Shown one piece after another: positions 1 through 5,747 of a DNA stretch of 5,747 bases. A program made the position numbers and the translations under genes. The first letter of the stretch is position 1, and each line of letters starts with the position of its first letter. The DNA is taken from NCBI GenBank assembly GCA_027065635.1, contig JAMONQ010000185.1:1-5747 (forward strand). Reading direction: 5' to 3'. The notes below the pieces were generated by a model. That model saw nothing but the letters and a program-made list of their open reading frames with translations. It made no database searches and was not told the DNA's origin. This stretch comes from Campylobacterales bacterium. GTDB lineage: Bacteria; Campylobacterota; Campylobacteria; Campylobacterales; Hydrogenimonadaceae.

Positions 1-985
1 GGTTTGTGATCAGGTTGTCGCTGTCGCTCATGGCTATATCGGGCTTGCCGTTGAGAATGACATCCTTGATCGCAGCTTCGATCTCCTCTTTCTTGTCGGA
101 CTTTTCGAGCTTCTCCAAAAGATCGCCCAGCCCGAGATCAGGATCCACTCCGATCTTTTCGAACTCATCGGCATACTTTTCGAAGACATCCTTGAAAAAA
201 ATCTCCACTGCATGGCCAAACATGATAGGATCTGAAACCTTCATCATCGTCGCTTTGAGATGCAGCGACCAGATCAGATCTTTCTCTTTGGCCTCTTCTA
301 TCGTCTTCTGGTAGAATTCGCGCAGCTTTTTGGCCGACATAAAAGTCGCGTCAACCACTTCTTTATCCTCAACCTCGACCTCTTTGATTGTCTTGCCGTT
401 GAGTTGAATGCTTATTACCTGCGTACCGTCCATAATGACCGACTTTTCATTGGCATAGAAGTCGCCGTCGCCACCCATGTGTGCAACGCGCGCCTTGCAG
501 TCGGGAGCTACAGGCTTGAGGCGGTGCGGATGCTTTTGTGCATACTGCTTGACTGCTTTTGCGGCACGTCTGTCGGAGTTTCCTTCCCTAAGTACCGGGT
601 TGACCGCGGAACCGAGGCAGACACTGTACTTTTGCTGGATACTCTTCTCCTCTTCAGTCTGCGGGTTTTCCGGATAATCGGGCAGGTCGAACCCTTTGTC
701 CTGCAGCTCTTTGATGCACTCTTTAAGCTGTGTTACAGATGCAGAGATATTGGGGAGTTTGATGATGTTGGCTTCCGGTTTGTGGACCAGCTCGCCAAGT
801 TTCGCAAGCTCATCTTCCATGAAACCGAATTGCGCAAGGACACGTCCTGCAAGGGAGATATCGCTCTGCTTGATATCTACTCCAGCCTCTTTGATGAAAT
901 TTTTGACAATCGGGAAAAGCGAATAGGTCGCCAGGGCCGGTGCCTCATCGATTTTCGTCCAGATAATCGTCGGGTTGGATGCCAT
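1..985 (-). CDS. icd: Monomeric NADP-dependent isocitrate dehydrogenase (IDH-II), N-terminal part, cut by left window edge
   Basis: This cytosolic enzyme oxidatively decarboxylates isocitrate to 2-oxoglutarate with NADP+ and a divalent metal (TCA cycle). The frame is open for 328 codons from ATG at 985 to the left edge; family members are about 735-745 residues, so a little under half is visible. The start MASNPTIIWTKIDEAPALAT and the following SDISLAGRVLAQF match the family N-terminus. Visible signature blocks are PNISASVTQL (N79, S81), LGSAVNPVLREGNSDRR (S126, R133, R139), and HLKATMMKVSDPIMFG with K249. From memory of the Azotobacter vinelandii structure, these line up at a constant offset of six with its isocitrate-binding N85, S87, S132, R139, R145 and K255. 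The visible end, MSDSDNLITN, leads into the metal-ligand region beyond the edge. It lies 99 bp downstream of mltG on the same strand, with its own ribosome-binding site and a likely promoter. Ile codons are mostly ATC (ATA 3 of 26), as in a well-expressed gene. It is unrelated in sequence to the homodimeric E. coli Icd. Confidence 0.96.
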   Translation of the reverse strand, partial: MASNPTIIWTKIDEAPALATYSLFPIVKNFIKEAGVDIKQSDISLAGRVLAQFGFMEDELAKLGELVHKPEANIIKLPNISASVTQLKECIKELQDKGFDLPDYPENPQTEEEKSIQQKYSVCLGSAVNPVLREGNSDRRAAKAVKQYAQKHPHRLKPVAPDCKARVAHMGGDGDFYANEKSVIMDGTQVISIQLNGKTIKEVEVEDKEVVDATFMSAKKLREFYQKTIEEAKEKDLIWSLHLKATMMKVSDPIMFGHAVEIFFKDVFEKYADEFEKIGVDPDLGLGDLLEKLEKSDKKEEIEAAIKDVILNGKPDIAMSDSDNLITN

Positions 986-990
986 AACTC

Positions 991-998
991 TCTCCTTA
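991..998 (-). promoter_or_regulatory. Ribosome-binding site of icd
   Basis: On the minus strand TAAGGAGA lies 5 bases before the ATG at 985. It is the strongest Shine-Dalgarno match in the window and fixes the icd start. The other genes here have only weak purine-rich sites, which fits icd being the most highly translated of them. Confidence 0.85.
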
Positions 999-1010
999 AG
1001 TGATTTGTAG

Positions 1011-1018
1011 ATTCTATA
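1011..1018 (-). promoter_or_regulatory. Candidate -10 element of an icd promoter
   Basis: The minus strand reads TATAGAAT here, containing both TATAGA and TAGAAT (close to TATAAT). A start point about 7 bases downstream would give a leader of roughly 20 nt that includes the AAGGAG site. No convincing TTGACA-like -35 hexamer sits 16-18 bases upstream, only AT-rich sequence. From established knowledge, the main sigma factor of Campylobacter and Helicobacter relies on the -10 box and often lacks a conserved -35. The rest of the 986-1084 gap shows no terminator-like hairpin after mltG, so read-through from mltG into icd is also possible. Confidence 0.4.
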
Positions 1019-1084
1019 GTAGCAATCAATCTTTTAGTTCGTGATAAATAGCATGCCATTGGAGAGATAAGAGGAGTCACTGTT

Positions 1085-2044
1085 TCATTTTTTCACACTT
1101 TTTATAGCCCTCAAATGCGATTTGTAACTCTTTGTAAAGATATGCTTCCCGTTTTTTCCTTTGACAAAGTAGAGGTACTCTGTTTTTGCCGGCTTTATGG
1201 CAGCTTTGATCGCATCCAGTGAAACACTGCCGGCCGGATATGGAGGCAGCCCTGAAAACTTGTATGTATTAAAACGCGATCTATCCGACAATATCCGCTC
1301 TTTTGTAATCTTCTGATGAGAATAGCTGCCGTAGTTTAGAGCTCCGTCCATCTGTAGAGGCATCCTCTTTTTCAGTCTGTTGTAAATCACGGAGGAGACC
1401 AGCGGCATCTCTTCTGTATCAGCTGCCTCCTTCTGGATAATGGAGGCTATCGTTACATATCGAAACCATTTTTTGCTATTGTAGAGCCCGAAAAACTTTT
1501 TGGCCAGATTTTCGTGCCGGGCCATCGATCTTTTTACCAGATAGTAGATCAGATGCTCTTCACTGATCCCCATCGGTATATAATATGTATCGGGAAAGAT
1601 TACGCCATCCGGGTATGGTGCATACTTTTCATAGGCTCCGTCGAGTTTTCGTTTGTCGAGGCGAAGCTGCTTTGCGAGAAGCCGGAAAAATATCTCTCTC
1701 GTCTCGCCTGGAATCAGGGTGATTTCAGTCATGGCCGCTTTTGCATGCGTAAGACGGTATAGCAGATCGCCTTTTGTAAGTCTTGTCGATCCTATATCTA
1801 TCCACCCCTTTTGCGGATATCCGAAAAATCTTACAAGATACCTATCAAGTGCGTTAATATCCACTCCGTTTCTATTGAGATATGATATAATCGTCGCCAC
1901 CGAACCGGCCGGAAGATAGATGACGCGACTGGTCTTGACCGGCTGGGCAAGATAATAGCAGAGCGACAATATGATTATTACTACGGCCAAAATACTCCAC
2001 TCGACTATGCTGAAAATTTTCATGGCTCTTTTGGCTATCTTCAT
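1085..2044 (-). CDS. mltG: Endolytic murein transglycosylase MltG (YceG family)
   Basis: MltG is an inner-membrane lytic transglycosylase that cleaves nascent peptidoglycan glycan strands and is thought to set their length. With the start at 2044 the protein is 319 residues. A basic N-terminus (MKIAKRAMK) precedes one membrane segment at about residues 16-33 (WSILAVVIIILSLCYYLA). A LysM-like subdomain follows at about 40-105, then the catalytic domain. Visible motifs are ITLIPGETR (about 108-116), DGVIFPDTYYIP (about 146-157), ASIIQKEAAD with catalytic Glu206 (codon 1427-1429; E218 in E. coli), SSVIYNRLKKRMPLQMD, FNTYKFSGLPPYPAGS, and the C-terminal AAIKPAKTEYLYFV. No key residue is missing. 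Start choice: ATG 2044 follows the purine run AGAAGAGAG and lies about 25 nt after a candidate start point. ATG 2023 (312 aa) is possible. ATG 2095 (336 aa) has no ribosome site. The 5' end overlaps the divergent AsmA-like gene. Older databases call this family aminodeoxychorismate lyase-like. Confidence 0.95.
   Translation of the reverse strand: MKIAKRAMKIFSIVEWSILAVVIIILSLCYYLAQPVKTSRVIYLPAGSVATIISYLNRNGVDINALDRYLVRFFGYPQKGWIDIGSTRLTKGDLLYRLTHAKAAMTEITLIPGETREIFFRLLAKQLRLDKRKLDGAYEKYAPYPDGVIFPDTYYIPMGISEEHLIYYLVKRSMARHENLAKKFFGLYNSKKWFRYVTIASIIQKEAADTEEMPLVSSVIYNRLKKRMPLQMDGALNYGSYSHQKITKERILSDRSRFNTYKFSGLPPYPAGSVSLDAIKAAIKPAKTEYLYFVKGKNGKHIFTKSYKSHLRAIKSVKK
1951..1975 (+). promoter_or_regulatory. 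Weak candidate -10 elements for the AsmA/YhdP-like gene, inside mltG
   Basis: Two plus-strand hexamers each match TATAAT at 5 of 6 positions: GATAAT at 1951-1956 and TATGAT at 1970-1975. The first would allow translation from ATG 1971 or 2007. The second would place the start point near 1982 and force the 2007 start. TTGACC at 1935-1940 resembles a -35 box but is spaced wrongly for both (10 and 29 bases). Any promoter for this gene must lie in mltG coding sequence unless it is further upstream. Confidence 0.2.
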
Positions 2045-4565
2045 CGCTCTCTTCTTTTTTCTTACATCCGGAATCACTATACCGAAAATATCCATTCCGG
2101 GATTCGATATCGCACAATTCTACATAAAACTCGATAAAAAGCTTATCATTTCGGTAGATACGATAAAAATAGAGAAGAAAAACCGCCCGGTAAAAACGGT
2201 CAAAGAGATAGACCGGATAGGGACTTTGGTACAATATCTGCCCAACTACTTCCACAGTATCACCATTAAAAACCTGGTTGTCGGAGAGAGAGTCTTTCAT
2301 CTTCGCTACGACGACGCAATATTCAGCTTCGACTCCGACTCTTTCGAACTGATATCCGGACTCTCTTTCGATCCATTTTCAAAAATACTCGAAGCCGACG
2401 TAAAAAAGCTATATATCAAAAAACCGGGTGTTACACTCGCCGGCGAGATGATTTACAGCTTCAGAGAGAGAATATGGCGCGGAGAGGGTGAATATGACGG
2501 TTTTGGAATAAGCGGTAATTTCAACTTCAGTCATATCGGTAAACGCTTCTATTTCGAGCTCGACTCAAAGCCTTGCAGTTCCATAAAGGAGCTGGTCGAC
2601 TATCTGGATCCTCCTGAAAAGATAAAAGAGTGGATATACCCCAAAATACCGGCAAAAAGATATCTTCTTCATTATCTGAAAGGAGGTTTCATTCTAAACG
2701 ATGACGGCTCCATAGACTTCGATCCTCGCGGACTTGAGGCTTTCGCCACCGCCTACAACGCCAAGATCCGTTTCAATCCGAAAGTTCCGCCTGTAATCGC
2801 CGAAAAGATCGATGTAACACTGAAAAACGACACTCTCTCTTTCAAAATATACAAACCGGTATACGAAGGCAAAAGAGTCGACGGAAGTTACGTCAAGATC
2901 AGAAACCTCACAAACAAAAAAGCGGAACTCGATGCCCATATCAGAGTAAGAGACAAGATAGACGAATCGATAAAAAAGATCCTCACAGCTTACGGAATAG
3001 ATCTGCCTTTCGTGCAGACCGAGGGGATTACCGATGCGGTCGTGGATTTTACTGTAGCGCTTGTAAAAGGTAGAGTGACCCACTACAAAGGGGTTTACAG
3101 ATCCAAATATGCAAAGCTCCTCTTCGACAATGTAGTTCCGCTTCCTGTGGAGAATCTACACGTCATTTCGGAAGGAGCGAAGATAACCATACTGCCGTGT
3201 CATGTAAAGTACGATCCCTATCTGGACGCGAATTTGAGCGGCTCGCTCGATCTGCATGAAAAAACCGGAAAATTCGATACGCACATAAACAGACTTCGAT
3301 ACAGTTACGACAAGACGGATTTGATAGACATGAAAGAGAAGAGTGAGCCGGTTTTGCTCGACTTCAAAAAAGATATAAGTTTCGAGCTTCCGGGCCTCAT
3401 GACGACCATTGTATATAAAAAAGGGGGCGGAGTGGAGGCGCAGGTGAAAGAACTCGGACTCATCAAACCCTATCTCAAAGGAGTACTCGAGGGTATAAAA
3501 AGCGGTAGAGTCCGCTTCGACTATGACAAATCCCGCCTGCAACTGGATGCCAATATAGTCTATCCGAACGAAATCTTCTCTATATCGGAAAAACCGATAG
3601 AGAGCTTCCACATAAAGGCACAAAGCGGCAACGGACAGATTCATATCCGCATAAACGACAGATTCACGATCATAGCCCAGCCCCAGCGCACTTTCTTCAA
3701 TATCAAAACGGTCGACCTGAGCCTGGACAGACTGCTTGAAAAGATAGAGCCGTATATCGACGGGACGAAAAAGAGATCATCCGAATCATCCGGCCCCTCG
3801 CATCTGCTCTATATCGAAGGGCACGACAGTACTCTCTATTACAAAAGAGTGAAACTACGAAACGACTTTTACAATGCAAAAATCTATCTCGATCCACTTG
3901 TCGTAAAGTTCGAAACAAAACATGAAGACGGACAGATCAAGGGGATCATCGATGACGGGAAAATCAATATCGTCGGTAAAAACCTCTCCGATACAATCAT
4001 CAGCGAGCTAACCACTCTCGATCAGCTCGAGGGCGGAAGATTCGATTTCAATGCCGAAGGCGAAATAGATGATTTCAACGGAACCATCCTGATGAGAGAC
4101 TCCCTGTGGACAAAAACGGCACTCTACAACAACCTGTTGGCTACACTGAATACAATTCCTGCGATATTGACACTGAAAAACCCCGGTTTCAGCAAGAGCG
4201 GATTCAAGATTAAACGGGGGGCTTTCGACTATCGATACAAAGATGGGAGGCTATTTTTCAAAAAGATAGTGATTGAAGGCTACAGTGCACAGATTACAGG
4301 AAAAGGATCCGTAAATTTCAAAGAGCAAACTATAGCCCTCAAACTTCAGATCCACTTTCTGGAGAGTTTGACGAATGTTTTGAACAAGATTCCGGTCGCA
4401 GGATATCTAATATTCGGCAACGACGGAACTCTTGCGATTACACTGAATGTAAAAGGGGATCTCAAAGACCCGGAAGTCAATACGGAAGCGGCGAAAGATC
4501 TGATTAAAGCGCCGCTGAACATTCTCGAGCGCACATTGACCCTACCCTTTAAAATATTCGAATAG
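1971..4565 (+). CDS. AsmA/YhdP-like protein (DUF3971 and AsmA-like C-terminal region), membrane-anchored periplasmic
   Basis: AsmA-family proteins such as YhdP and TamB span the periplasm from the inner membrane and are thought to move phospholipid toward the outer membrane along a hydrophobic beta groove. The 864-residue product has one N-terminal anchor (about residues 14-34, IFMALLAIFIALFFFLTSG) and then an almost wholly beta-prone periplasmic body. The DUF3971-like part is around 230-330, including DGSIDFDPRGLEAF and FNPKVPPVIAEKIDVTL. A short polar linker (KKRSSESSGPS) lies near 600-610. The AsmA-like C-terminal region starts near 690 (GGRFDFNAEGEIDDFNGTI) and includes LLATLNTIPAILTL, IPVAGYLIFG and KGDLKDPEV, ending in LTLPFKIF. 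It is shorter than E. coli YhdP (about 1270 residues). The only cysteines are 202 and 410. ATG 1971 has a weak AGAG eight bases upstream; ATG 2007 has none but gives a compact anchor, so the start is unsure. It is divergent from and overlaps mltG, and converges on the Lol permease gene. Family assignment is secure; the transported lipid is inferred. Confidence 0.88.
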   Translation: MIITTAKILHSTMLKIFMALLAIFIALFFFLTSGITIPKISIPGFDIAQFYIKLDKKLIISVDTIKIEKKNRPVKTVKEIDRIGTLVQYLPNYFHSITIKNLVVGERVFHLRYDDAIFSFDSDSFELISGLSFDPFSKILEADVKKLYIKKPGVTLAGEMIYSFRERIWRGEGEYDGFGISGNFNFSHIGKRFYFELDSKPCSSIKELVDYLDPPEKIKEWIYPKIPAKRYLLHYLKGGFILNDDGSIDFDPRGLEAFATAYNAKIRFNPKVPPVIAEKIDVTLKNDTLSFKIYKPVYEGKRVDGSYVKIRNLTNKKAELDAHIRVRDKIDESIKKILTAYGIDLPFVQTEGITDAVVDFTVALVKGRVTHYKGVYRSKYAKLLFDNVVPLPVENLHVISEGAKITILPCHVKYDPYLDANLSGSLDLHEKTGKFDTHINRLRYSYDKTDLIDMKEKSEPVLLDFKKDISFELPGLMTTIVYKKGGGVEAQVKELGLIKPYLKGVLEGIKSGRVRFDYDKSRLQLDANIVYPNEIFSISEKPIESFHIKAQSGNGQIHIRINDRFTIIAQPQRTFFNIKTVDLSLDRLLEKIEPYIDGTKKRSSESSGPSHLLYIEGHDSTLYYKRVKLRNDFYNAKIYLDPLVVKFETKHEDGQIKGIIDDGKINIVGKNLSDTIISELTTLDQLEGGRFDFNAEGEIDDFNGTILMRDSLWTKTALYNNLLATLNTIPAILTLKNPGFSKSGFKIKRGAFDYRYKDGRLFFKKIVIEGYSAQITGKGSVNFKEQTIALKLQIHFLESLTNVLNKIPVAGYLIFGNDGTLAITLNVKGDLKDPEVNTEAAKDLIKAPLNILERTLTLPFKIFE
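2011..2022. repeat. 12-bp perfect palindrome between the opposed start codons
   Basis: TGAAAATTTTCA is its own reverse complement. It sits between ATG 2007 on the plus strand and ATG 2023 on the minus strand, so both frames encode Lys-Ile-Phe across it. It could be an operator or merely reflect both proteins having a KIF sequence before their anchors. A 12-bp palindrome is expected roughly once by chance in a window this size, so only its position makes it notable. Confidence 0.5.
2047..2055 (-). promoter_or_regulatory. Purine-rich ribosome-binding site supporting the mltG start at 2044
   Basis: The minus strand reads AGAAGAGAG two bases before the ATG at 2044, preceded by an A-run. It is only a partial Shine-Dalgarno match. 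ATG 2023 has a weaker AAAAGAG and ATG 2095 has nothing comparable, which is why 2044 was chosen. Confidence 0.4.
2076..2081 (-). promoter_or_regulatory. Candidate -10 element for mltG, inside the AsmA-like coding region
   Basis: The minus strand reads TATAGT within TTTTCGGTATAGTGATTC. Transcription would begin near 2069, giving a leader of about 25 nt to ATG 2044 or 46 nt to ATG 2023, and would exclude ATG 2095. No -35 hexamer is evident; the sequence just upstream is T-rich, as often seen in Campylobacterota promoters. Confidence 0.35.
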
Positions 4566-4585
4566 CGGATATGAAGGACTATTCG
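4559..4585. terminator. Inverted repeat across the two convergent stop codons; possible weak bidirectional terminator
   Basis: CGAATAG (4559-4565) and CTATTCG (4579-4585) form a perfect 7-bp stem whose 13-base loop is the whole intergenic gap. Each arm contains the last sense codon (GAA) and TAG stop of one gene. The stem has only three G-C pairs, with TTTCT following on the plus strand and AATATTTT on the minus strand, so it falls short of a strong intrinsic terminator. An overlapping palindrome, TATTCGAATA at 4555-4564, would compete for folding. Confidence 0.25.
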
Positions 4586-5747
4586 TTTCTCAATACTTTC
4601 AGCGGATCTATCTGCGAAGCTTTTTTTGCCGGGTAGAGAGCGGAAAAGAGTGTAATCAAGAATGCACCGACTACGATTCCTATAAAATCTCTCCAGTCCA
4701 GATCGAGAGGCAGCCTGGTAGTTCCATATACATCTTCCGGAAGCGAGATGATATCAAACCTGCTCAACACCTCCATACCGCCAAGTCCAAGTACCGTACC
4801 CACCAGGATACCTCCAAGCCCGATGATAAGTCCGAGCCTGAAAAAGAGTTGCATGATCTCCTTTTTGGAAGCTCCCAGTGAAAGAAGCAGCGCCACTTCG
4901 CTTCGCCTGTTCATGACAGTCATCAACAAAGAGCTCACTATATTCAAAGAGGCTATCAGGATAATAAGCATCAATACTATAAACAGTGCCCGCTTCTCCA
5001 TCTGCATAGCCGCAAAAAAATTGCCGTTTTGCTCCCACCATCCGAGTATACCGACGGATGAGGGAAGCTCGGAGCGAAGTATATTTATATCTCTCATCGG
5101 GTTTTTGGACTCTATATGTATACCGTCGTAGATCTCCTTGTCTCTTTTTAGAATCTTTTCGAAAGTTCTGAACGTAGTATAGTAGTAGCTCTCATCATAC
5201 GCGTTTAGCCCCGATCTGAAAAGCCCCCTTACTTCAAACCTCTTGGTAAGAGGCATGAAACCGAGACCCGCCGGCTCCATTCTCGAAAAAAGAAAGATAA
5301 TCTTGTCGCCCTTCTCGATCCCAAGCTCATTTGCCAGCGGTTTTCCTACAATCACCCCATATTTGCCCAGCGGATCGGTATAGGCTTTGGCGAAGACGGA
5401 GTTCACCTCTTTTTCCCTTGACGGGTCGACTCCGAAAAGAAGTCCGCCTTTTAGGGTACTTCCTTTGCGTATCAAAACCTGTGTCTGCATATATGGGCTG
5501 AATTTCAGATCGAAAAACTTCTCCTCGAGAGTCTCGAGCAGCTCTTTGTCTACCGAGCCTCTCACTTTAGGATAGATGGTAAGCGGATAATTCATAACGA
5601 AAAGGCGCTTTTCAAACTCCTTTTCCATACCATTCATAATTGCCATCGCTATGATCAAAACCATAACGCCGACCGCAATACCGAAAAAAGCGAGAATCGC
5701 CGAAAGAAATATGAAGGGGTGTTCAGGATCGAAGCGCAGATAGCGCC
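4579..5747 (-). CDS. LolC/LolE-family ABC permease (FtsX/MacB fold), N-terminal few residues beyond right edge
   Basis: This inner-membrane permease works with the ATPase LolD to lift lipoproteins out of the inner membrane and pass them to LolA. The frame is open to the right edge, giving 388 residues in the window; E. coli LolC and LolE are about 400-414, so only about 5-15 residues should be missing. The in-frame Met at 5664 is inside the first membrane helix and is not the start. Numbering from the edge: RYLRFDPEHPF at 1-11, first helix at about 11-37, and MNGMEKEFEKR at 37-47, where the family has MNGFE. A MacB-type periplasmic domain follows at about 48-250, including LGIEKGDKIIF. The second helix is at about 253-278. 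The coupling segment RRSEVALLLSLGASKKEI (280-297) should contact LolD. Helices at 302-327 and 354-372 precede the typical end YPAKKASQIDPLKVLRNE. It converges on the AsmA-like gene with 13 bp between stops. LolC, LolE and a single combined LolF cannot be separated here; the family also includes other export permeases. Confidence 0.9.
   Translation of the reverse strand, partial: RYLRFDPEHPFIFLSAILAFFGIAVGVMVLIIAMAIMNGMEKEFEKRLFVMNYPLTIYPKVRGSVDKELLETLEEKFFDLKFSPYMQTQVLIRKGSTLKGGLLFGVDPSREKEVNSVFAKAYTDPLGKYGVIVGKPLANELGIEKGDKIIFLFSRMEPAGLGFMPLTKRFEVRGLFRSGLNAYDESYYYTTFRTFEKILKRDKEIYDGIHIESKNPMRDINILRSELPSSVGILGWWEQNGNFFAAMQMEKRALFIVLMLIILIASLNIVSSLLMTVMNRRSEVALLLSLGASKKEIMQLFFRLGLIIGLGGILVGTVLGLGGMEVLSRFDIISLPEDVYGTTRLPLDLDWRDFIGIVVGAFLITLFSALYPAKKASQIDPLKVLRNE

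Noticed and set aside
260..1003. A 247-codon plus-strand open frame opposite icd
   Set aside because: It lies antisense to a clearly conserved enzyme, its translation resembles no family, and it has no ribosome site. It is a by-product of icd codon use.
1048..1059. Near-palindrome ATAGCATGCCAT upstream of icd as an operator
   Set aside because: It is imperfect, contains a common GCATGC core, has no second copy nearby, and matches no operator I recognise. I mention it under the icd promoter finding but do not call it a feature.
2044..2095. Longer mltG start at ATG 2095, adding 17 residues
   Set aside because: No ribosome site precedes 2095, the candidate -10 at 2076-2081 would lie inside the leader, and the extra residues (MDIFGIVIPDVRKKKRA) are not needed for the family or the anchor. 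It deepens the overlap with the AsmA-like gene.
1872..2300. A 142-codon minus-strand frame across the mltG/AsmA-like junction
   Set aside because: It is out of frame with mltG and antisense to the AsmA-like gene, is rich in unlikely residue runs, and shows no family signature or ribosome site.
3156..3644. A 162-codon minus-strand frame inside the AsmA-like gene, and similar ones at 2694-3083 and 3703-3918
   Set aside because: All are shadows of the long plus-strand frame, with no recognisable domain and no translation signals.
5662..5664. ATG at 5664 as the start of the Lol permease
   Set aside because: The frame continues upstream to the edge with RYLRF...FGIAVGV, the conserved N-terminus and first half of the first membrane helix. 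The Met is internal.
1..5747. Mobile elements, CRISPR arrays, RNA genes, defence or toxin-antitoxin systems, prophage or integration sites
   Set aside because: I saw no spaced direct repeats, terminal inverted repeats, transposase or integrase motifs, tRNA-like folds or conserved RNA segments. The window is filled by four conventional genes.

Overview
The window looks like ordinary chromosome from a Campylobacterota (epsilonproteobacterial) genome. Reasons: a monomeric NADP-dependent isocitrate dehydrogenase; a MltG gene divergent from a large AsmA/YhdP-like gene, an arrangement I recall from Campylobacter jejuni; a LolC/LolE-type permease with a Campylobacterota-like N-terminus; moderate-to-low GC; and AT-rich -10-like elements without clear -35 boxes. 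The genus cannot be fixed from this sequence. A free-living or vent-type member such as a Sulfurovum, Nitratiruptor or Hydrogenimonas relative is only a guess.

Layout, left to right: (1) the N-terminal 328 codons of icd on the minus strand, running off the left edge; (2) a 99-bp gap holding the icd ribosome-binding site and a plausible icd promoter; (3) mltG on the minus strand, about 319 codons; (4) a large AsmA/YhdP-like gene on the plus strand, up to 864 codons, whose 5' end overlaps the 5' end of mltG head to head; (5) a 13-bp convergent junction; (6) a LolC/LolE-family permease on the minus strand, missing only its first few codons beyond the right edge. Coding density is close to 100%, and no stretch over 300 bases lacks a gene.

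Three of the four genes serve the cell envelope. MltG cuts nascent peptidoglycan glycan strands at the inner membrane, YhdP-like proteins are thought to carry phospholipid to the outer membrane, and Lol permeases release lipoproteins from the inner membrane for transport to the outer membrane. icd belongs to central carbon metabolism (TCA cycle and NADPH supply).

I found no mobile element, CRISPR array, tRNA, rRNA, toxin-antitoxin pair, defence gene or biosynthetic cluster, and no evidence for a new system. The most unusual feature is the mltG/AsmA-like junction, where start codons, ribosome-binding sites, candidate promoters and membrane-anchor codons of two opposite genes are packed into about 130 bp.
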